In this document: positions 9,397 to 18,381 of the stretch, piece after piece
Layout: each line of letters begins with the position of its first letter
How positions within the stretch are numbered: position 1 is the stretch's first letter
Assembly: GCA_947255165.1 (NCBI GenBank)
Contig: CAMYFZ010000016.1
Location: 1-32,347, forward strand
DNA: 32,347 nucleotides
DNA from: an uncultured Varibaculum sp.
GTDB lineage: Bacteria > Actinomycetota > Actinomycetes > Actinomycetales > Actinomycetaceae
Reading direction: 5' to 3'
The notes under the pieces: model-generated
Seen by the model: the letters and a program-made list of their open reading frames with translations, nothing else
What the model was told of the DNA's origin: nothing
The model's database searches: none
Position numbers and translations under genes: made by a program

Positions 9397-9876
9397 TTGA
9401 CCCGGGTATTGTTCGTATGTACCGGCAATATCTGCCGTTCAGTGATGGCGCAGGCGGTTGCCGCCCAAAAGGCTGAAGAAGAGCTACTAGATAATCTAAT
9501 TTTCGATTCAGTGGGCGTTTCCGATGAAGAACACGGCAACCCCCCGGATTATCGCGCCGTACATATCCTGGAAGAGCGCGGGTGGTTGGTTCCCGACCAC
9601 TACGCCCGTCAGATTAATCGCAATGATTTCCAGGATTTCGATCTACTTCTGGCCATGACCAGCGGTCATAAGCGTGCCCTCACCCGCCTAGCACAGCGTT
9701 GGGGAGCCGATGAAAGCAAAGTCCACCTCTACCGGGAGTTTGATCCCGAGGCCAGCTCGGACGATCTGGAAGTTCCCGATCCCTGGTATGGAGGCGAGCG
9801 CGAATTCGCCGACACCATCGAAGTTATCGAGCGGGTAACCCCAGTACTCCTAGAAGTCCTCTCCGAGCTCTCCTAA
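9397..9876 (+). CDS. Low-molecular-weight protein tyrosine phosphatase
   Basis: 159 residues. The P-loop CTGNICRS (8-15) gives the nucleophile Cys8 and Arg14, and the DPWYGG motif supplies the general acid Asp128. This is the LMW-PTP family, acting on phosphotyrosine proteins in the cytoplasm or, as for some actinobacterial members, outside after export. Arsenate reductases share the fold, but the tyrosine-phosphatase DPWYGG motif favours PTP. The TTG start is supported by AAAGGA 6-7 bases upstream and by the P-loop being at the usual distance from the N-terminus. No partner tyrosine kinase is in the window. Confidence 0.92.
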   Translation: MTRVLFVCTGNICRSVMAQAVAAQKAEEELLDNLIFDSVGVSDEEHGNPPDYRAVHILEERGWLVPDHYARQINRNDFQDFDLLLAMTSGHKRALTRLAQRWGADESKVHLYREFDPEASSDDLEVPDPWYGGEREFADTIEVIERVTPVLLEVLSELS

Positions 9877-9975
9877 CCCTTCTCACTAAATGTCCTCAAC
9901 CTCGATAGAGACTTGTCTCCGCGCGCACTCGCATAAACGCGGGGTCAGGTTTTCTCCCCTGTAGACGTCCGCGCA

Positions 9976-10076
9976 CAGGGGCGGATTTTGCCTCGCGCCC
10001 CGAAATCCGGAAAATGCTCTGGCATTTTCACGGATTTAGTGCCCGAAGCCTACCCTGCGGCATAAATCCGCCCCTG
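9976..10076. repeat. Nested double hairpin, third and divergent copy of the structured repeat
   Basis: Outer stem: a 13-base perfect inverted repeat, CAGGGGCGGATTT (9976-9988) against AAATCCGCCCCTG (10064-10076). It extends inward by four more pairs (TGCC 9989-9992 with GGCA 10059-10062) past one bulged base. Inner hairpin: AAATCCG (10003-10009) and AAAATGC (10011-10017) pair with GCATTTT (10022-10028) and CGGATTT (10031-10037), loop TCTG. The shape matches the nested hairpins at 12083-12186 and 19813-19920, though most of the sequence differs. CGGATTT and AAATCCG each occur twice in alternating order, so two mutually exclusive folds are possible. Function unknown. Confidence 0.75.
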
Positions 10077-10094
10077 CACGCTAGTTGCGTACCT
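10053..10094. repeat. Short conserved block of the repeat family, copy in the cycA upstream region
   Basis: About 42 bases (CCTGCGGCATAAATCCG, then CCCCTGCACGCT, then GCGTACCTC) recur with few changes at 12010-12051 and 19725-19764. Its first part is also the right arm of the outer stem of the nested hairpin here. In the other two copies this block lies upstream of the nested hairpin instead of forming its arm. Confidence 0.75.
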
Positions 10095-10130
10095 CGCGTG
10101 AGTCTCGTACCAACTATGTCCCTAGCGAGG

Positions 10131-10150
10131 GCTTTTACCGAGCCAGACCC
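10131..10150. repeat. Repeat-family end module in inverted orientation
   Basis: These 20 bases (beginning GCTTTTACCGAG) are the exact reverse complement of 19529-19548, the left arm of the long hairpin in the copy upstream of luxS. Only one arm is present here. Confidence 0.8.
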
Positions 10151-10236
10151 AATACCGGAGGAAAAGCTAATCACGCGCACATAGGTGCGGTTTGCTTAGA
10201 TTTGAGGTTTAGCGCTTAAAATCGAGGAAACGAAAA

Positions 10237-11745
10237 GTGATCGATAAGGGAACGCCAATGCCGAAAAAACCAGTCGAGGTTGAGGACATTATCAATAAGC
10301 ATTCGGGAGGGTTGCAACGCAACCTTTCGAATCGGCATATCCAGTTAATCGCGATCGGTGGGGCGATTGGCACCGGACTGTTTATGGGGTCCGGGCGCAC
10401 TATTCACCTAGCGGGCCCTTCAGTACTGCTGGTTTACGCCATTATTGGGGCAGTGTTATACCTGGTAATGCGGTGCATGGGGGAACTACTGGTTTCTGAT
10501 CACAAGTATGGCACCTTCGCCGATTTCATTACTGACCTGCTGGGGCCAGGCGCCGGTTTCGTAGTGGGCTGGACATATTGGCTGTGTTGGATAGTTACCG
10601 GGACTGCCGAAGTGATCGCGATTGCCGGATACTTCAACTTTTGGTGGCCTGATCTGCCGCGCTGGATTCCCGCGATTGCTACCGTGGCCCTATTGTTTTT
10701 CCTCAACGCCCTCACGGTGAAAGCTTTCGGGGAAACCGAGTTTTGGTTCTCGATGATAAAAATCATCGCCATTATTGCTTTGATCTGCTGCGGGGCGGTA
10801 ATGGTGATTATCGGGTTTACCTCCCCCGATGGTCAGCGCGCAACCATTACTAATCTCTGGTCGCATCCGGGGGTTACCGGCTCTGGGTTTTTCCCGAATG
10901 GTTTTTGGGGATTCCTAGGGGGATTCCAGCTGGCAATCTTTAGTTTCGTAGGGATCGAACTGGTAGGTACCACTGCCGCCGAAACCAAGGACCCCGAAAA
11001 ATCTCTTCCCAAGGCCATTAACTCGATTCCCCTGCGGGTATTGCTGTTTTATGTTTTGGCGTTGGCGGCGATCATGTCGGTGACTCCTTGGGATTCTCTA
11101 GACCCCGAATCCTCCCCCTTCGTGGGACTATTCTCGCTGGTGGGGCTGGTATTTGCGGCCTCGCTAGTGAACCTAGTGGTAATGACTTCGGCGGCCTCGT
11201 CGTGCAACTCGGGAGTTTATTCCACCTCCCGAATGATGTACGCCATGGCACTGCGCAGTGATGCCCCAAAGATCTTCCGGAAGCTTTCCCGCCGCTCCGT
11301 ACCCTTAAATGCCCTGATTGTTACCTGCCTGTTCTTGCTTACCTCCATTGCTCTGATGGCAGTAGGCGGCACGGTAATGGAAGCGTTTACCCTGGTAACT
11401 TCGGTGGCCTCGGTGCTATTTATGTTCGTGTGGGCCATGATCGTGGCCTCCTACGTAGAGTTTCGCCGTCGCCTGCCGCAAAAGCATGAAGAATCGATAT
11501 TTGCCATGCCGGGCGGATATTTTTCTATCGCGGTAATCAGTGTCTTTATTGTGGCGATGGTATTAGTCCTTGCCCTCGATCCCGCAACGCGGTTCGCCAT
11601 GTTGTCCAGCCTGCTGTGGATTGCTATCACCGCTGGGCTATCGTTCCTGGCAAGCCGCAGTCCCCACAACGCGAAAATCCGCGCCGAGTTTGCTGACCGT
11701 CGCCGCCGGGAACTAGCAGCCGCCCGTCAACACCGCACCAAATAA
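10237..11745 (+). CDS. cycA: D-serine/D-alanine/glycine-type amino-acid permease
   Basis: 502 residues of the AAT family (APC superfamily), closely resembling E. coli CycA along its length. Shared stretches include RHIQLIAIGGAIGTGLFMGS, VMRCMGELL, WTYWLCWIVTG, FGETEFWF, GIELVGTTAAETKDPEKSLP, INSIPLRVLLFYV and TSAASSCNSGVYSTSRM. About 12 membrane helices are expected and hydrophobic segments are seen throughout. It would import D-Ala, D-Ser and Gly by proton symport at the cytoplasmic membrane; substrate is inferred from similarity. The start is uncertain: GTG at 10237 has GAGG about 9 bases upstream, while ATG at 10258 has AAGGGA 6 bases upstream and equal claim. It follows a possible switching RNA/DNA structure at 9976-10076. 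Confidence 0.92.
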   Translation: MIDKGTPMPKKPVEVEDIINKHSGGLQRNLSNRHIQLIAIGGAIGTGLFMGSGRTIHLAGPSVLLVYAIIGAVLYLVMRCMGELLVSDHKYGTFADFITDLLGPGAGFVVGWTYWLCWIVTGTAEVIAIAGYFNFWWPDLPRWIPAIATVALLFFLNALTVKAFGETEFWFSMIKIIAIIALICCGAVMVIIGFTSPDGQRATITNLWSHPGVTGSGFFPNGFWGFLGGFQLAIFSFVGIELVGTTAAETKDPEKSLPKAINSIPLRVLLFYVLALAAIMSVTPWDSLDPESSPFVGLFSLVGLVFAASLVNLVVMTSAASSCNSGVYSTSRMMYAMALRSDAPKIFRKLSRRSVPLNALIVTCLFLLTSIALMAVGGTVMEAFTLVTSVASVLFMFVWAMIVASYVEFRRRLPQKHEESIFAMPGGYFSIAVISVFIVAMVLVLALDPATRFAMLSSLLWIAITAGLSFLASRSPHNAKIRAEFADRRRRELAAARQHRTK

Positions 11746-11780
11746 CCGGACCCACAGATTCTAGATCCTTCCGCTTGCAG

Positions 11781-11801
11781 TTTCCCGCGCGGAGCCTAGG
11801 T
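11781..11801. repeat. 21-base inverted fragment of the repeat's 3' arm
   Basis: This stretch (beginning TTTCCCGCGCGG) is the exact reverse complement of 19906-19926, the distal arm of the nested hairpin in the luxS-upstream copy. It lies just outside the left end of copy 1, which suggests that parts of the element have been rearranged or that two elements were inserted next to each other. Confidence 0.8.
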
Positions 11802-11815
11802 AGCGCCTCGTTTCA

Positions 11816-12190
11816 GGTCGGTCGGTAAAAGCGCTCGGGGGACCCCAGTGACCCTCGCTTCGCTCGGCTCAAGCCCCCTCTCGCATCTTTTACCACCCGA
11901 CCCTTATGCACGGGGAGTCCTATCGCCAGCGCTTTGAAAATAAAACAATACAAAGCAGTTCACTTGTTAGGTGAGTATCCGATGCCTTCAATGATGAGTT
12001 CCTGTTTGTCCTGCGTCATAAATCCGCCCCTGCGCGCTCCGTGCGTACCTCACGGAATTCCCGCACCAGCCGCAACCCTTGCGCGGGCGCTAGGTTTTAT
12101 CCGAGTGGGTGCGGTGGGCATAAGAATTCGGAAAACGTCGCTACGTTTTGCGAATTCTTGGGCGGGAGGAAAAACCTAGCCCCCGCGCTG
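11816..12190. repeat. Structured intergenic repeat, copy 1
   Basis: Four modules in order. (1) Long hairpin: GGTCGG and GGTAAAAG (11816-11831) pair with CTTTTACC (11887-11894) and CCGACC (11897-11902). (2) A block at 11926-12004, about 73 of 79 bases identical to 19640-19718 and containing GTTAGGTGAGTATCCGATG. (3) The ATAAATCCGCCCCTGC block, 12010-12051. (4) A nested double hairpin: outer arms 12083-12102 and 12168-12186, inner hairpin 12122-12159 (arms of 9 and 7 pairs split by a G-G mismatch, loop CGCT). The core 12090-12163 is identical over 74 bases to 19822-19895. I do not recognise it as a known family; a structured RNA or a non-autonomous mobile element would both fit. Confidence 0.85.
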
Positions 12191-12248
12191 AACTAGCCAC
12201 AGGTTCGCATCGCTGGGGAAAAAGAGAGAACCTACTCCCTCGCAGCAT

Positions 12249-12273
12249 GAGTGCTTTTACCGACCGCGACCCG
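12249..12273. repeat. Closing inverted arm of repeat copy 1
   Basis: GCTTTTACCGACC (12253-12265) is the exact reverse complement of 11820-11832 at the left end of copy 1, so copy 1 is bounded by inverted repeats about 450 bases apart. CTTTTACCGACCGCGACCCG (12254-12273) is also 19 of 20 bases identical to 19601-19620, the right arm of the long hairpin in copy 2. Confidence 0.75.
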
Positions 12274-12288
12274 ACATCTGCGGGGGAA

Positions 12289-14031
12289 TTAACGGGAGAC
12301 TTGGACTGAGTGGGCTTTTAGGTGGCGATAGCGACAAAGCGCCGCGAAAATGTCTTGGAGGCGGGGTGCCGCCAGGAAGGCCGGATAACGACCGGCAGCG
12401 AAGGCATCCCAAGCAGAGGACGCGAACTTGGCGTCGAAGCGGGCACACGCATCCGCAATGCTTTCTTTGCCGGTGGCGTCAGTGGCCAAAGCGCGGATGG
12501 CATAAGCAATGGCTTCTGCTTGCCCGGGATCAACTACTTGGGCGAGGGCGGAAATATCGATTTCTTCGCGGTTCAAGCGTAAAGTGGCGGTACCTTCGGC
12601 GCGAGTTTTTTCGCGCCGCCCCGAGGCAGGAGGCGGGCAGGCTAAAAGCAAGCGCTTCCTCACTGCCGGATCCGGCCAGGGAGCAGCTTCACTACCCGCG
12701 CTGCTGGCGGCGCTATCGGAGCTGCTCACCTCGTGCGCCTTAGCGGTGGCATCGTAGGGCAAATAGTTTTCTAGCAGCAGCACTTGATCCGCTAGATCCA
12801 GGAAATCGCCCGAACCTCCCATCACCATAATGGTGGATACTCCCAATTGGTCCCGGATGCCTCCCACCCGGTCAATTAGGGGAATAATCGGTTCGCTGCG
12901 CACCAGCTGCCGCATCCGGCTATCGCGCAGCAACAGGTTAGTGGCGGAGGTGTCTTCGTCAATCAGCAGCGCCTGCGAGCCGCACTCAATCGCCTCGGTA
13001 ATCGCCGCGGCCTGCGAAGTTGAGCCTGAGGCATTTTCGGTAAAGAACTCCGTGGTGTCAGCCCCGCCGGGCAAAGAACCTATGAATAGGGAAATATCAG
13101 AGGCAGTTATCGCCCGTCCGTCCTCGGCGCGCACTTTTATCGCATCGGGCAAAGTGGCGACTAATTCGCGTCCATCCCCCGGAATATGGGGGTACACCGC
13201 GCGCTCTAAAGCTTCTAGCAGCGTGGATTTTCCGTGATAGCCGCCGCCCACAATCACAGTGATTCCTTTAGGGATCGCCATTCCCGATATTTTCCCCGCA
13301 TGGGGCAGCTCTACGCTTTGAACTAGAGGCGAGGGAGTGTCCTGACCTAATACCGTCGGCAGCTGGAAAGGAACCGCACCTTTCATCGGTAAATCACTGA
13401 TCCCGGAGGCCCGAGCCAGCAGTGCCCCATCAGCCACGAAGGCCACCCACCCGCGCTCACTAAGAATCTTTTGCAGGGCCACATGATCTTTCAGCGTGTG
13501 CATATGATGAGTAAGGTCGTCTAATTTCGGGCCGTCGTCCTCACCGAAACATACGGTTTTATAGACCAGTTCGCACAGGTCATAGTCCAAGAAGCGGGCA
13601 AAGTTACGCCCTAAAATTCGCCGCCCCGCCGCGGGGAAAGGTACTTGCACCCGCAGTTCCAGCCCTTCCGAACTCAAGGTTACCGAGGAGCGGGGCAGAA
13701 TTTCTTGCCCGACCGGCGCGATCCGCAGCTGCGCTTCAGATTTCCCACCCGAACGCCGCGCCCCGAAAATTTTGCGGGCCCGCCGCGCCAAAAAATCGCC
13801 GGCAGCTATCCGCCCTAACTCATCAGCTGCAATCTCTGCGGGAATCTCGGTAGTAGCTAGCGGCACCAACACCCGGCAGGCCGAAGGCGGAGCAAAGGGG
13901 TCGGACTGTACGCGGTCGATGGAGAAAGTAAAATCTCCAAAACTCCATTGTCCGATTAGCTGTTTATAGCCGCCATAAGAGCGTCCGTCTAGTGATCTAG
14001 TTTTCCGAATTAGCTCATCTGCATCCCGCAT
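12289..14031 (-). CDS. ABC-class P-loop ATPase (COG3044 / PF09818 family, MRB1590-like)
   Basis: 580 residues. The N-terminal region (RSYGGYKQLIGQW, then IDRVQSDPFAPPSACRV, 17-54) is characteristic of the predicted ATPases of the ABC class. The ATPase core shows Walker A GGGYHGKST (262-270), a signature-like SGSTSQ (335-340) and Walker B ALLIDED (354-360). No membrane segments are seen, so it is soluble and not a transporter. The best-studied homologue, trypanosome MRB1590, binds RNA through a pore in an ABC fold; the bacterial role is unknown. A Ser/Ala-rich linker near 435-455 is likely disordered. ATG start with AGGGA just upstream. It stands alone, convergent with cycA and divergent from nrdF. 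Confidence 0.85.
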   Translation of the reverse strand: MRDADELIRKTRSLDGRSYGGYKQLIGQWSFGDFTFSIDRVQSDPFAPPSACRVLVPLATTEIPAEIAADELGRIAAGDFLARRARKIFGARRSGGKSEAQLRIAPVGQEILPRSSVTLSSEGLELRVQVPFPAAGRRILGRNFARFLDYDLCELVYKTVCFGEDDGPKLDDLTHHMHTLKDHVALQKILSERGWVAFVADGALLARASGISDLPMKGAVPFQLPTVLGQDTPSPLVQSVELPHAGKISGMAIPKGITVIVGGGYHGKSTLLEALERAVYPHIPGDGRELVATLPDAIKVRAEDGRAITASDISLFIGSLPGGADTTEFFTENASGSTSQAAAITEAIECGSQALLIDEDTSATNLLLRDSRMRQLVRSEPIIPLIDRVGGIRDQLGVSTIMVMGGSGDFLDLADQVLLLENYLPYDATAKAHEVSSSDSAASSAGSEAAPWPDPAVRKRLLLACPPPASGRREKTRAEGTATLRLNREEIDISALAQVVDPGQAEAIAYAIRALATDATGKESIADACARFDAKFASSAWDAFAAGRYPAFLAAPRLQDIFAALCRYRHLKAHSVQVSR

Positions 14032-14138
14032 AGTTCCCTATTCTATGCCGTACGCTGACTCGCCTTGTAGACTAGCTAAGTACCATGAGGCATTTTCCGA
14101 GCGCCACTAGGCGGCTGCACGGGTATTTCTGAGGATGA

Positions 14139-15125
<987 letters not shown>

Positions 15126-15204
15126 GTTGCTTTCAATGGGCGAGGACGCGGGGATGTTTTCACTTACCGTGGCCTAGCAACCCTATGCAAGAGCTCAAAT
15201 CTGC

Positions 15205-15243
15205 TTTTTGACCCGCTTGCCTGTTAGGCAGGCGGGTCAAAAT
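15205..15243. terminator. Strong hairpin, probable terminator after nrdF
   Basis: TTTTGACCCGCTTGCC (15206-15221) pairs with GGCAGGCGGGTCAAAA (15227-15242) over 16 positions with one G-T wobble and a 5-base loop. The A/T ends of the stem act as a short U-tract in either direction. It lies 80 bases after the nrdF stop and 65 bases before the next gene. Confidence 0.7.
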
Positions 15244-15294
15244 ATTTACCGTTTTAGCTTTTAACTCCCCCACCCACAGCCTCCTTAATAGGGC

Positions 15295-15300
15295 TATCGT
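15295..15300 (+). promoter_or_regulatory. Candidate -10 element giving a leaderless dehydrogenase mRNA
   Basis: TATCGT ends 6 bases before the ATG at 15307, the spacing expected if transcription starts on the A of the start codon. There is no properly spaced Shine-Dalgarno (AAAGGT abuts the ATG). Leaderless genes are common in Actinobacteria. Confidence 0.3.
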
Positions 15301-15306
15301 AAAGGT

Positions 15307-16083
15307 ATGAGTGATATTCCTTCTTACCCACAGCCTCGTCCCGCTTCTCGCGTCCTCGTCACCGGAGCTTCCTCCGGTATTGGAGAGGCAACGGTGCGGC
15401 AACTGCGCGCCAGCGGCTGGGCAGTGATTGCGGTAGCGCGCCGGCGTGACCGCCTGGAAAAACTGGCGGAAGAAACTGGTTGCGAATTTTATAGTTGCGA
15501 CTTAACGGACCGCGCCGCCGTTGATGAAATGGTCTCTAAACTGTTAGCAACCGGCCCGCTAACCGCAGTGGTTAATAACGCGGGCGGGGCGATTGGGACC
15601 GATTCGGTGGCCGCGGGCAAAGTGACGGACTGGGAACAGATGTACCAGCGCAACGTGGTTACGGCCTTGAACGTCACCCAAGCTACTCTGCCGGCGCTAC
15701 GCAAAAATGGCGGTGACCTGCTGTATGTCACTTCTACCGCTGCCCTCGATACCTATCCGGGAGGCGGCGGATACGTAGCCTCTAAGCACGCCGAACAGAT
15801 GATCCCCCTGACTTTGCGGCAAGAACTGGTAGGCGAGCCGGTACGGGTGATCGAAATCGCGCCAGGCATGGTGAAAACTGCGGAGTTCTCCCTGAACCGC
15901 TTGGGTTCGAAAAAGGCCGCGGAAGAGGTCTATCGCGGGGTGGCGAAGCCTTTAGTCGCCGAGGATGTCGCCGACTTAATCAGCTGGTGCCTGTCGCGTC
16001 CTCCCCACGTAAATATTGACCGGGTAATTATCCGCCCAGTCGCCCAGGCTACCAATACCCTGGTAGCCCGCTCTGAGGAGTAG
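15307..16083 (+). CDS. Short-chain dehydrogenase/reductase (SDR family)
   Basis: 258 residues of the classical SDR family: NAD(P)-binding GASSGIG (20-26), NNAG (90-93), catalytic Ser143 (VTSTAA), Tyr156 and Lys160 (YVASK). The basic residues after the first beta strand (ARRRDRL) favour NADP(H). It resembles the YdfG type of 3-hydroxy acid / serine dehydrogenases, but the substrate cannot be fixed. It sits between nrdF and the convergent nrdHIE operon without an obvious link to nucleotide reduction. Confidence 0.9.
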   Translation: MSDIPSYPQPRPASRVLVTGASSGIGEATVRQLRASGWAVIAVARRRDRLEKLAEETGCEFYSCDLTDRAAVDEMVSKLLATGPLTAVVNNAGGAIGTDSVAAGKVTDWEQMYQRNVVTALNVTQATLPALRKNGGDLLYVTSTAALDTYPGGGGYVASKHAEQMIPLTLRQELVGEPVRVIEIAPGMVKTAEFSLNRLGSKKAAEEVYRGVAKPLVAEDVADLISWCLSRPPHVNIDRVIIRPVAQATNTLVARSEE

Positions 16084-16202
16084 ACCGCACGTTGCTCGCT
16101 CGCGAGACTCTGCCCTCCCGCGGGCGATAGCGTGCAGCGCGGCCGCAAGCGCGCACAGGTTTGATCCCCGCAGGTTCCACCCGGTAAACGGGCTAGCCCG
16201 AC

Positions 16203-16230
16203 CTCTAGGAAGCCCGCAAGAGGCCTAGAG
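16203..16230. terminator. Weak hairpin at the end of nrdE
   Basis: CTCTAGG (16203-16209) and CCTAGAG (16224-16230) are inverted over 7 bases and include the nrdE stop codon. No U-tract follows. The rest of 16084-16202 is GC-rich with smaller inverted repeats and no gene. Confidence 0.3.
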
Positions 16231-18381
16231 CATACAGGAAACGCAGCCTTCGACTTCGGTTCCTTGCAGGGCGTGCTGACGCAACCGCATATAGTAGAGG
16301 GTCTTGATCCCCTTGCGCCAGGCATAAATATAGTTTTTGTTGACCTCGCGGGTAGTGACCGTATCCGGGTAGAACAAAGTAAGGCTGAGCCCTTGGTCTA
16401 CGTGCTGGGTGGCAACCGCATAGGTATCAATAATCTTTTCCGGCCCAATCTCGTAGGCATCCTGGTAGTACTCCAGGTTGTCGTTATCCATATAGGGCGC
16501 CGGATAGTAAACCCGCCCGATCTTTCCTTCTTTACGAATCTCGATCTTGGACACAATCGGGTGGATCGAGGAGGTGGAGTTATTGATATAGGAAATCGAC
16601 CCGGTTGGTGGCACCGCCTGCAGATTCTGGTGATACATTCCGTATTCGCGGACTTTTTCTGCCAGTTTCTTCCAGTCTTCGCTACTCGGCACCTTAATCG
16701 AAGATTTTTCTAGCAGCTGGCGGCACTTTTCAGTCTTGGGAGTCCAGTCGCCATTAATGTATTTTTCAAAATACTGCCCGGAATAGTACTGGGAATCTTC
16801 GAAACCTTCGAAGCATTCCTCGCGTTCTTTGGCAATCTTGCAGGAGGCTTTTATCGCTTCAAACGCCACCGTCAGGAAATACATATTGGTGAAATCCAGG
16901 GCTTCTTCGCTGCCGTAGTGTACGTGTTCGCGCGCCAGGTAACCATGCAGGTTCATCTGCCCCAAGCCGATGGCGTGGCTCATCCGGTTGCCTCGCTCGA
17001 TCGAAGGCACCGCCCGGATATTAGATAGGTCAGACACACTGGTCAAACCGCGAATCGCGGTTTCAATAGTGGCGGAAAAGTCGGGGGAATCCATAGTTTT
17101 CGCGATATTTAGCGACGCCAAGTTACAGGAAATATCTTTACCCACCGTCGCATAGGTTAGATCCTCGTTGAACTCGCTCTTTTCCGATACTTGCAGAATC
17201 TCCGAGCACAGGTTCGACATGGAAATCCGCCCTTTAATCGGGTTAGCCCGGTTCACGGTGTCCTCGTAAACGATATAGGGATAACCGGACTCGAACTGGA
17301 TCTCCGCCAGGGTCTGGAAGAAACGGCGCGCATCAATCTTCTTCTTGCGGATCCGTCCGTCCTCTACCATTTCCCGATAGTGCTCGGTGATGGAAATATC
17401 GCTCATCGGTTTGCCATATACCCGCTCCACGTCGTAGGGGCTAAACAGGTACATGGGTTCTTTATTACGCGCCAAATGGAAAGTAATATCGGGGATTACT
17501 ACCCCCAGCGACAGGGATTTAATCCGGATTTTCTCGTCCGCGTTTTCCCGCTTAGTGTCCAAGAATTCCATAATGTCGGGGTGGTGGGCATTTAGATAAA
17601 CCGCGCCGGCTCCTTGCCGCGCCCCCAATTGGTTGGCGTAAGAGAACGAATCCTCTAGCAGTTTCATTACCGGGACTACCCCGGAAGACTGATTCTCGAT
17701 CTTCTTAATGGGAGCGCCCGCTTCCCGCAAGTTAGTGAGCGATAGGGCAACGCCGCCTCCCCGTTTAGAAAGCTGCAGCGCAGAGTTAATCCCGCGTGCG
17801 ATCGACTCCATATTGTCTTCGATACGAAGCAGGAAGCACGAAACCAGTTCCCCCCGTGCTTTCTTACCCGCATTTAAGAAGGTGGGAGTGGCCGGCTGGA
17901 AACGCCCAGACATAATCTCGTCTACTATGCGCTTGGCGAGCTCTTCATCCCCGCGCGCCAGGTAAAGACCCACCATGCATACCCGATCTTCGAAACGTTC
18001 CAGGTAGCGTTTACCGTCAAAAGTCTTCAAGGTGTAGGAAGTGTAATACTTGAATGCCCCCAGGAAAGTGGGGAAACGGAATTTATAGGCATATGCCTGC
18101 TTAAACAGATCTTTGACGAACTGGAACTGGTATTGGTCGAGAACTTCCTGCTCGTAGTAACCCTCGCTAACCAGGTACCTCATCTTTTCTTCCAGGTCAT
18201 GGAAGAACACGGTGTTCTGGTTTACGTGCTGGAGGAAATACTGGCGGGCGGCCTGTTTATCGGCCCAAAACTGGATCTTCCCGTCTTTGTCATACAGGTT
18301 CAATTCGGCGTTTAACGCGTGATAGTCCAGTTCTGGGGAAGGGGCGGTTTCCACTCCGGTGTCAGTTAGATTTTCTGCCAA
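16225..18381 (-). CDS. nrdE: Class Ib ribonucleotide reductase, large (alpha) subunit
   Basis: 718 residues of NrdE. Active-site cysteines by family position are Cys182 (LVSCFLL), the radical Cys392 with Glu394 (NLCSEI) and Cys419 ([10 protein letters not shown]). The C-terminal CVSC pair (Cys713, Cys716) is the part re-reduced by NrdH. There is no N-terminal ATP cone, as expected for class Ib. It reduces ribonucleoside diphosphates to deoxyribonucleotides together with NrdF. The TTG start is the first possible start after an in-frame TGA and gives a 16-base overlap with nrdI, so coupling is likely; a GTG nine codons later is an alternative. Last gene of nrdH-nrdI-nrdE. Confidence 0.97.
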   Translation of the reverse strand: MAENLTDTGVETAPSPELDYHALNAELNLYDKDGKIQFWADKQAARQYFLQHVNQNTVFFHDLEEKMRYLVSEGYYEQEVLDQYQFQFVKDLFKQAYAYKFRFPTFLGAFKYYTSYTLKTFDGKRYLERFEDRVCMVGLYLARGDEELAKRIVDEIMSGRFQPATPTFLNAGKKARGELVSCFLLRIEDNMESIARGINSALQLSKRGGGVALSLTNLREAGAPIKKIENQSSGVVPVMKLLEDSFSYANQLGARQGAGAVYLNAHHPDIMEFLDTKRENADEKIRIKSLSLGVVIPDITFHLARNKEPMYLFSPYDVERVYGKPMSDISITEHYREMVEDGRIRKKKIDARRFFQTLAEIQFESGYPYIVYEDTVNRANPIKGRISMSNLCSEILQVSEKSEFNEDLTYATVGKDISCNLASLNIAKTMDSPDFSATIETAIRGLTSVSDLSNIRAVPSIERGNRMSHAIGLGQMNLHGYLAREHVHYGSEEALDFTNMYFLTVAFEAIKASCKIAKEREECFEGFEDSQYYSGQYFEKYINGDWTPKTEKCRQLLEKSSIKVPSSEDWKKLAEKVREYGMYHQNLQAVPPTGSISYINNSTSSIHPIVSKIEIRKEGKIGRVYYPAPYMDNDNLEYYQDAYEIGPEKIIDTYAVATQHVDQGLSLTLFYPDTVTTREVNKNYIYAWRKGIKTLYYMRLRQHALQGTEVEGCVSCML

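Larger units (their letters stand above)
9877..10236. other. Intergenic region between the phosphatase gene and cycA (360 bases)
   Basis: No gene is seen here. The region holds a short perfect hairpin with GAGAC arms (9907-9918), which could terminate the phosphatase transcript but has no U-tract. It then holds the third member of the structured repeat family (9976-10094), a 20-base module in inverted orientation (10131-10150), and a cycA leader. A weak promoter, TTGCTT (10192-10197) with TAAAAT near 10217, may serve cycA. Confidence 0.6.
11746..12288. other. Convergent intergenic region between cycA and the ABC-class ATPase gene (543 bases)
   Basis: No credible gene is present. An open frame at about 11934-12179 exists, but its relative at 19.7 kb has an in-frame stop and lacks coding-type conservation. 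The region is nearly filled by the structured repeat: an inverted 21-base fragment (11781-11801), copy 1 (11816-12190) and a closing inverted arm (12249-12273). No U-tract terminator is seen for either flanking gene. Confidence 0.7.

Noticed and set aside
11959..11985. GTTAGGTGAG resembles the start of the M-box magnesium riboswitch
   Set aside because: The rest of the M-box (GCTCCT, the CTGCCC and GTCAACAG elements) is missing and no magnesium transporter follows.
11934..12179. Open frame inside repeat copy 1, with a related frame at 19678-19911 sharing the ending LGFIRVGAVGIRIRKTS
   Set aside because: The shared peptide is translated from the identical hairpin core. In the 79-base block the changes are mostly non-synonymous, one makes an in-frame stop in copy 2, and no Shine-Dalgarno is present.
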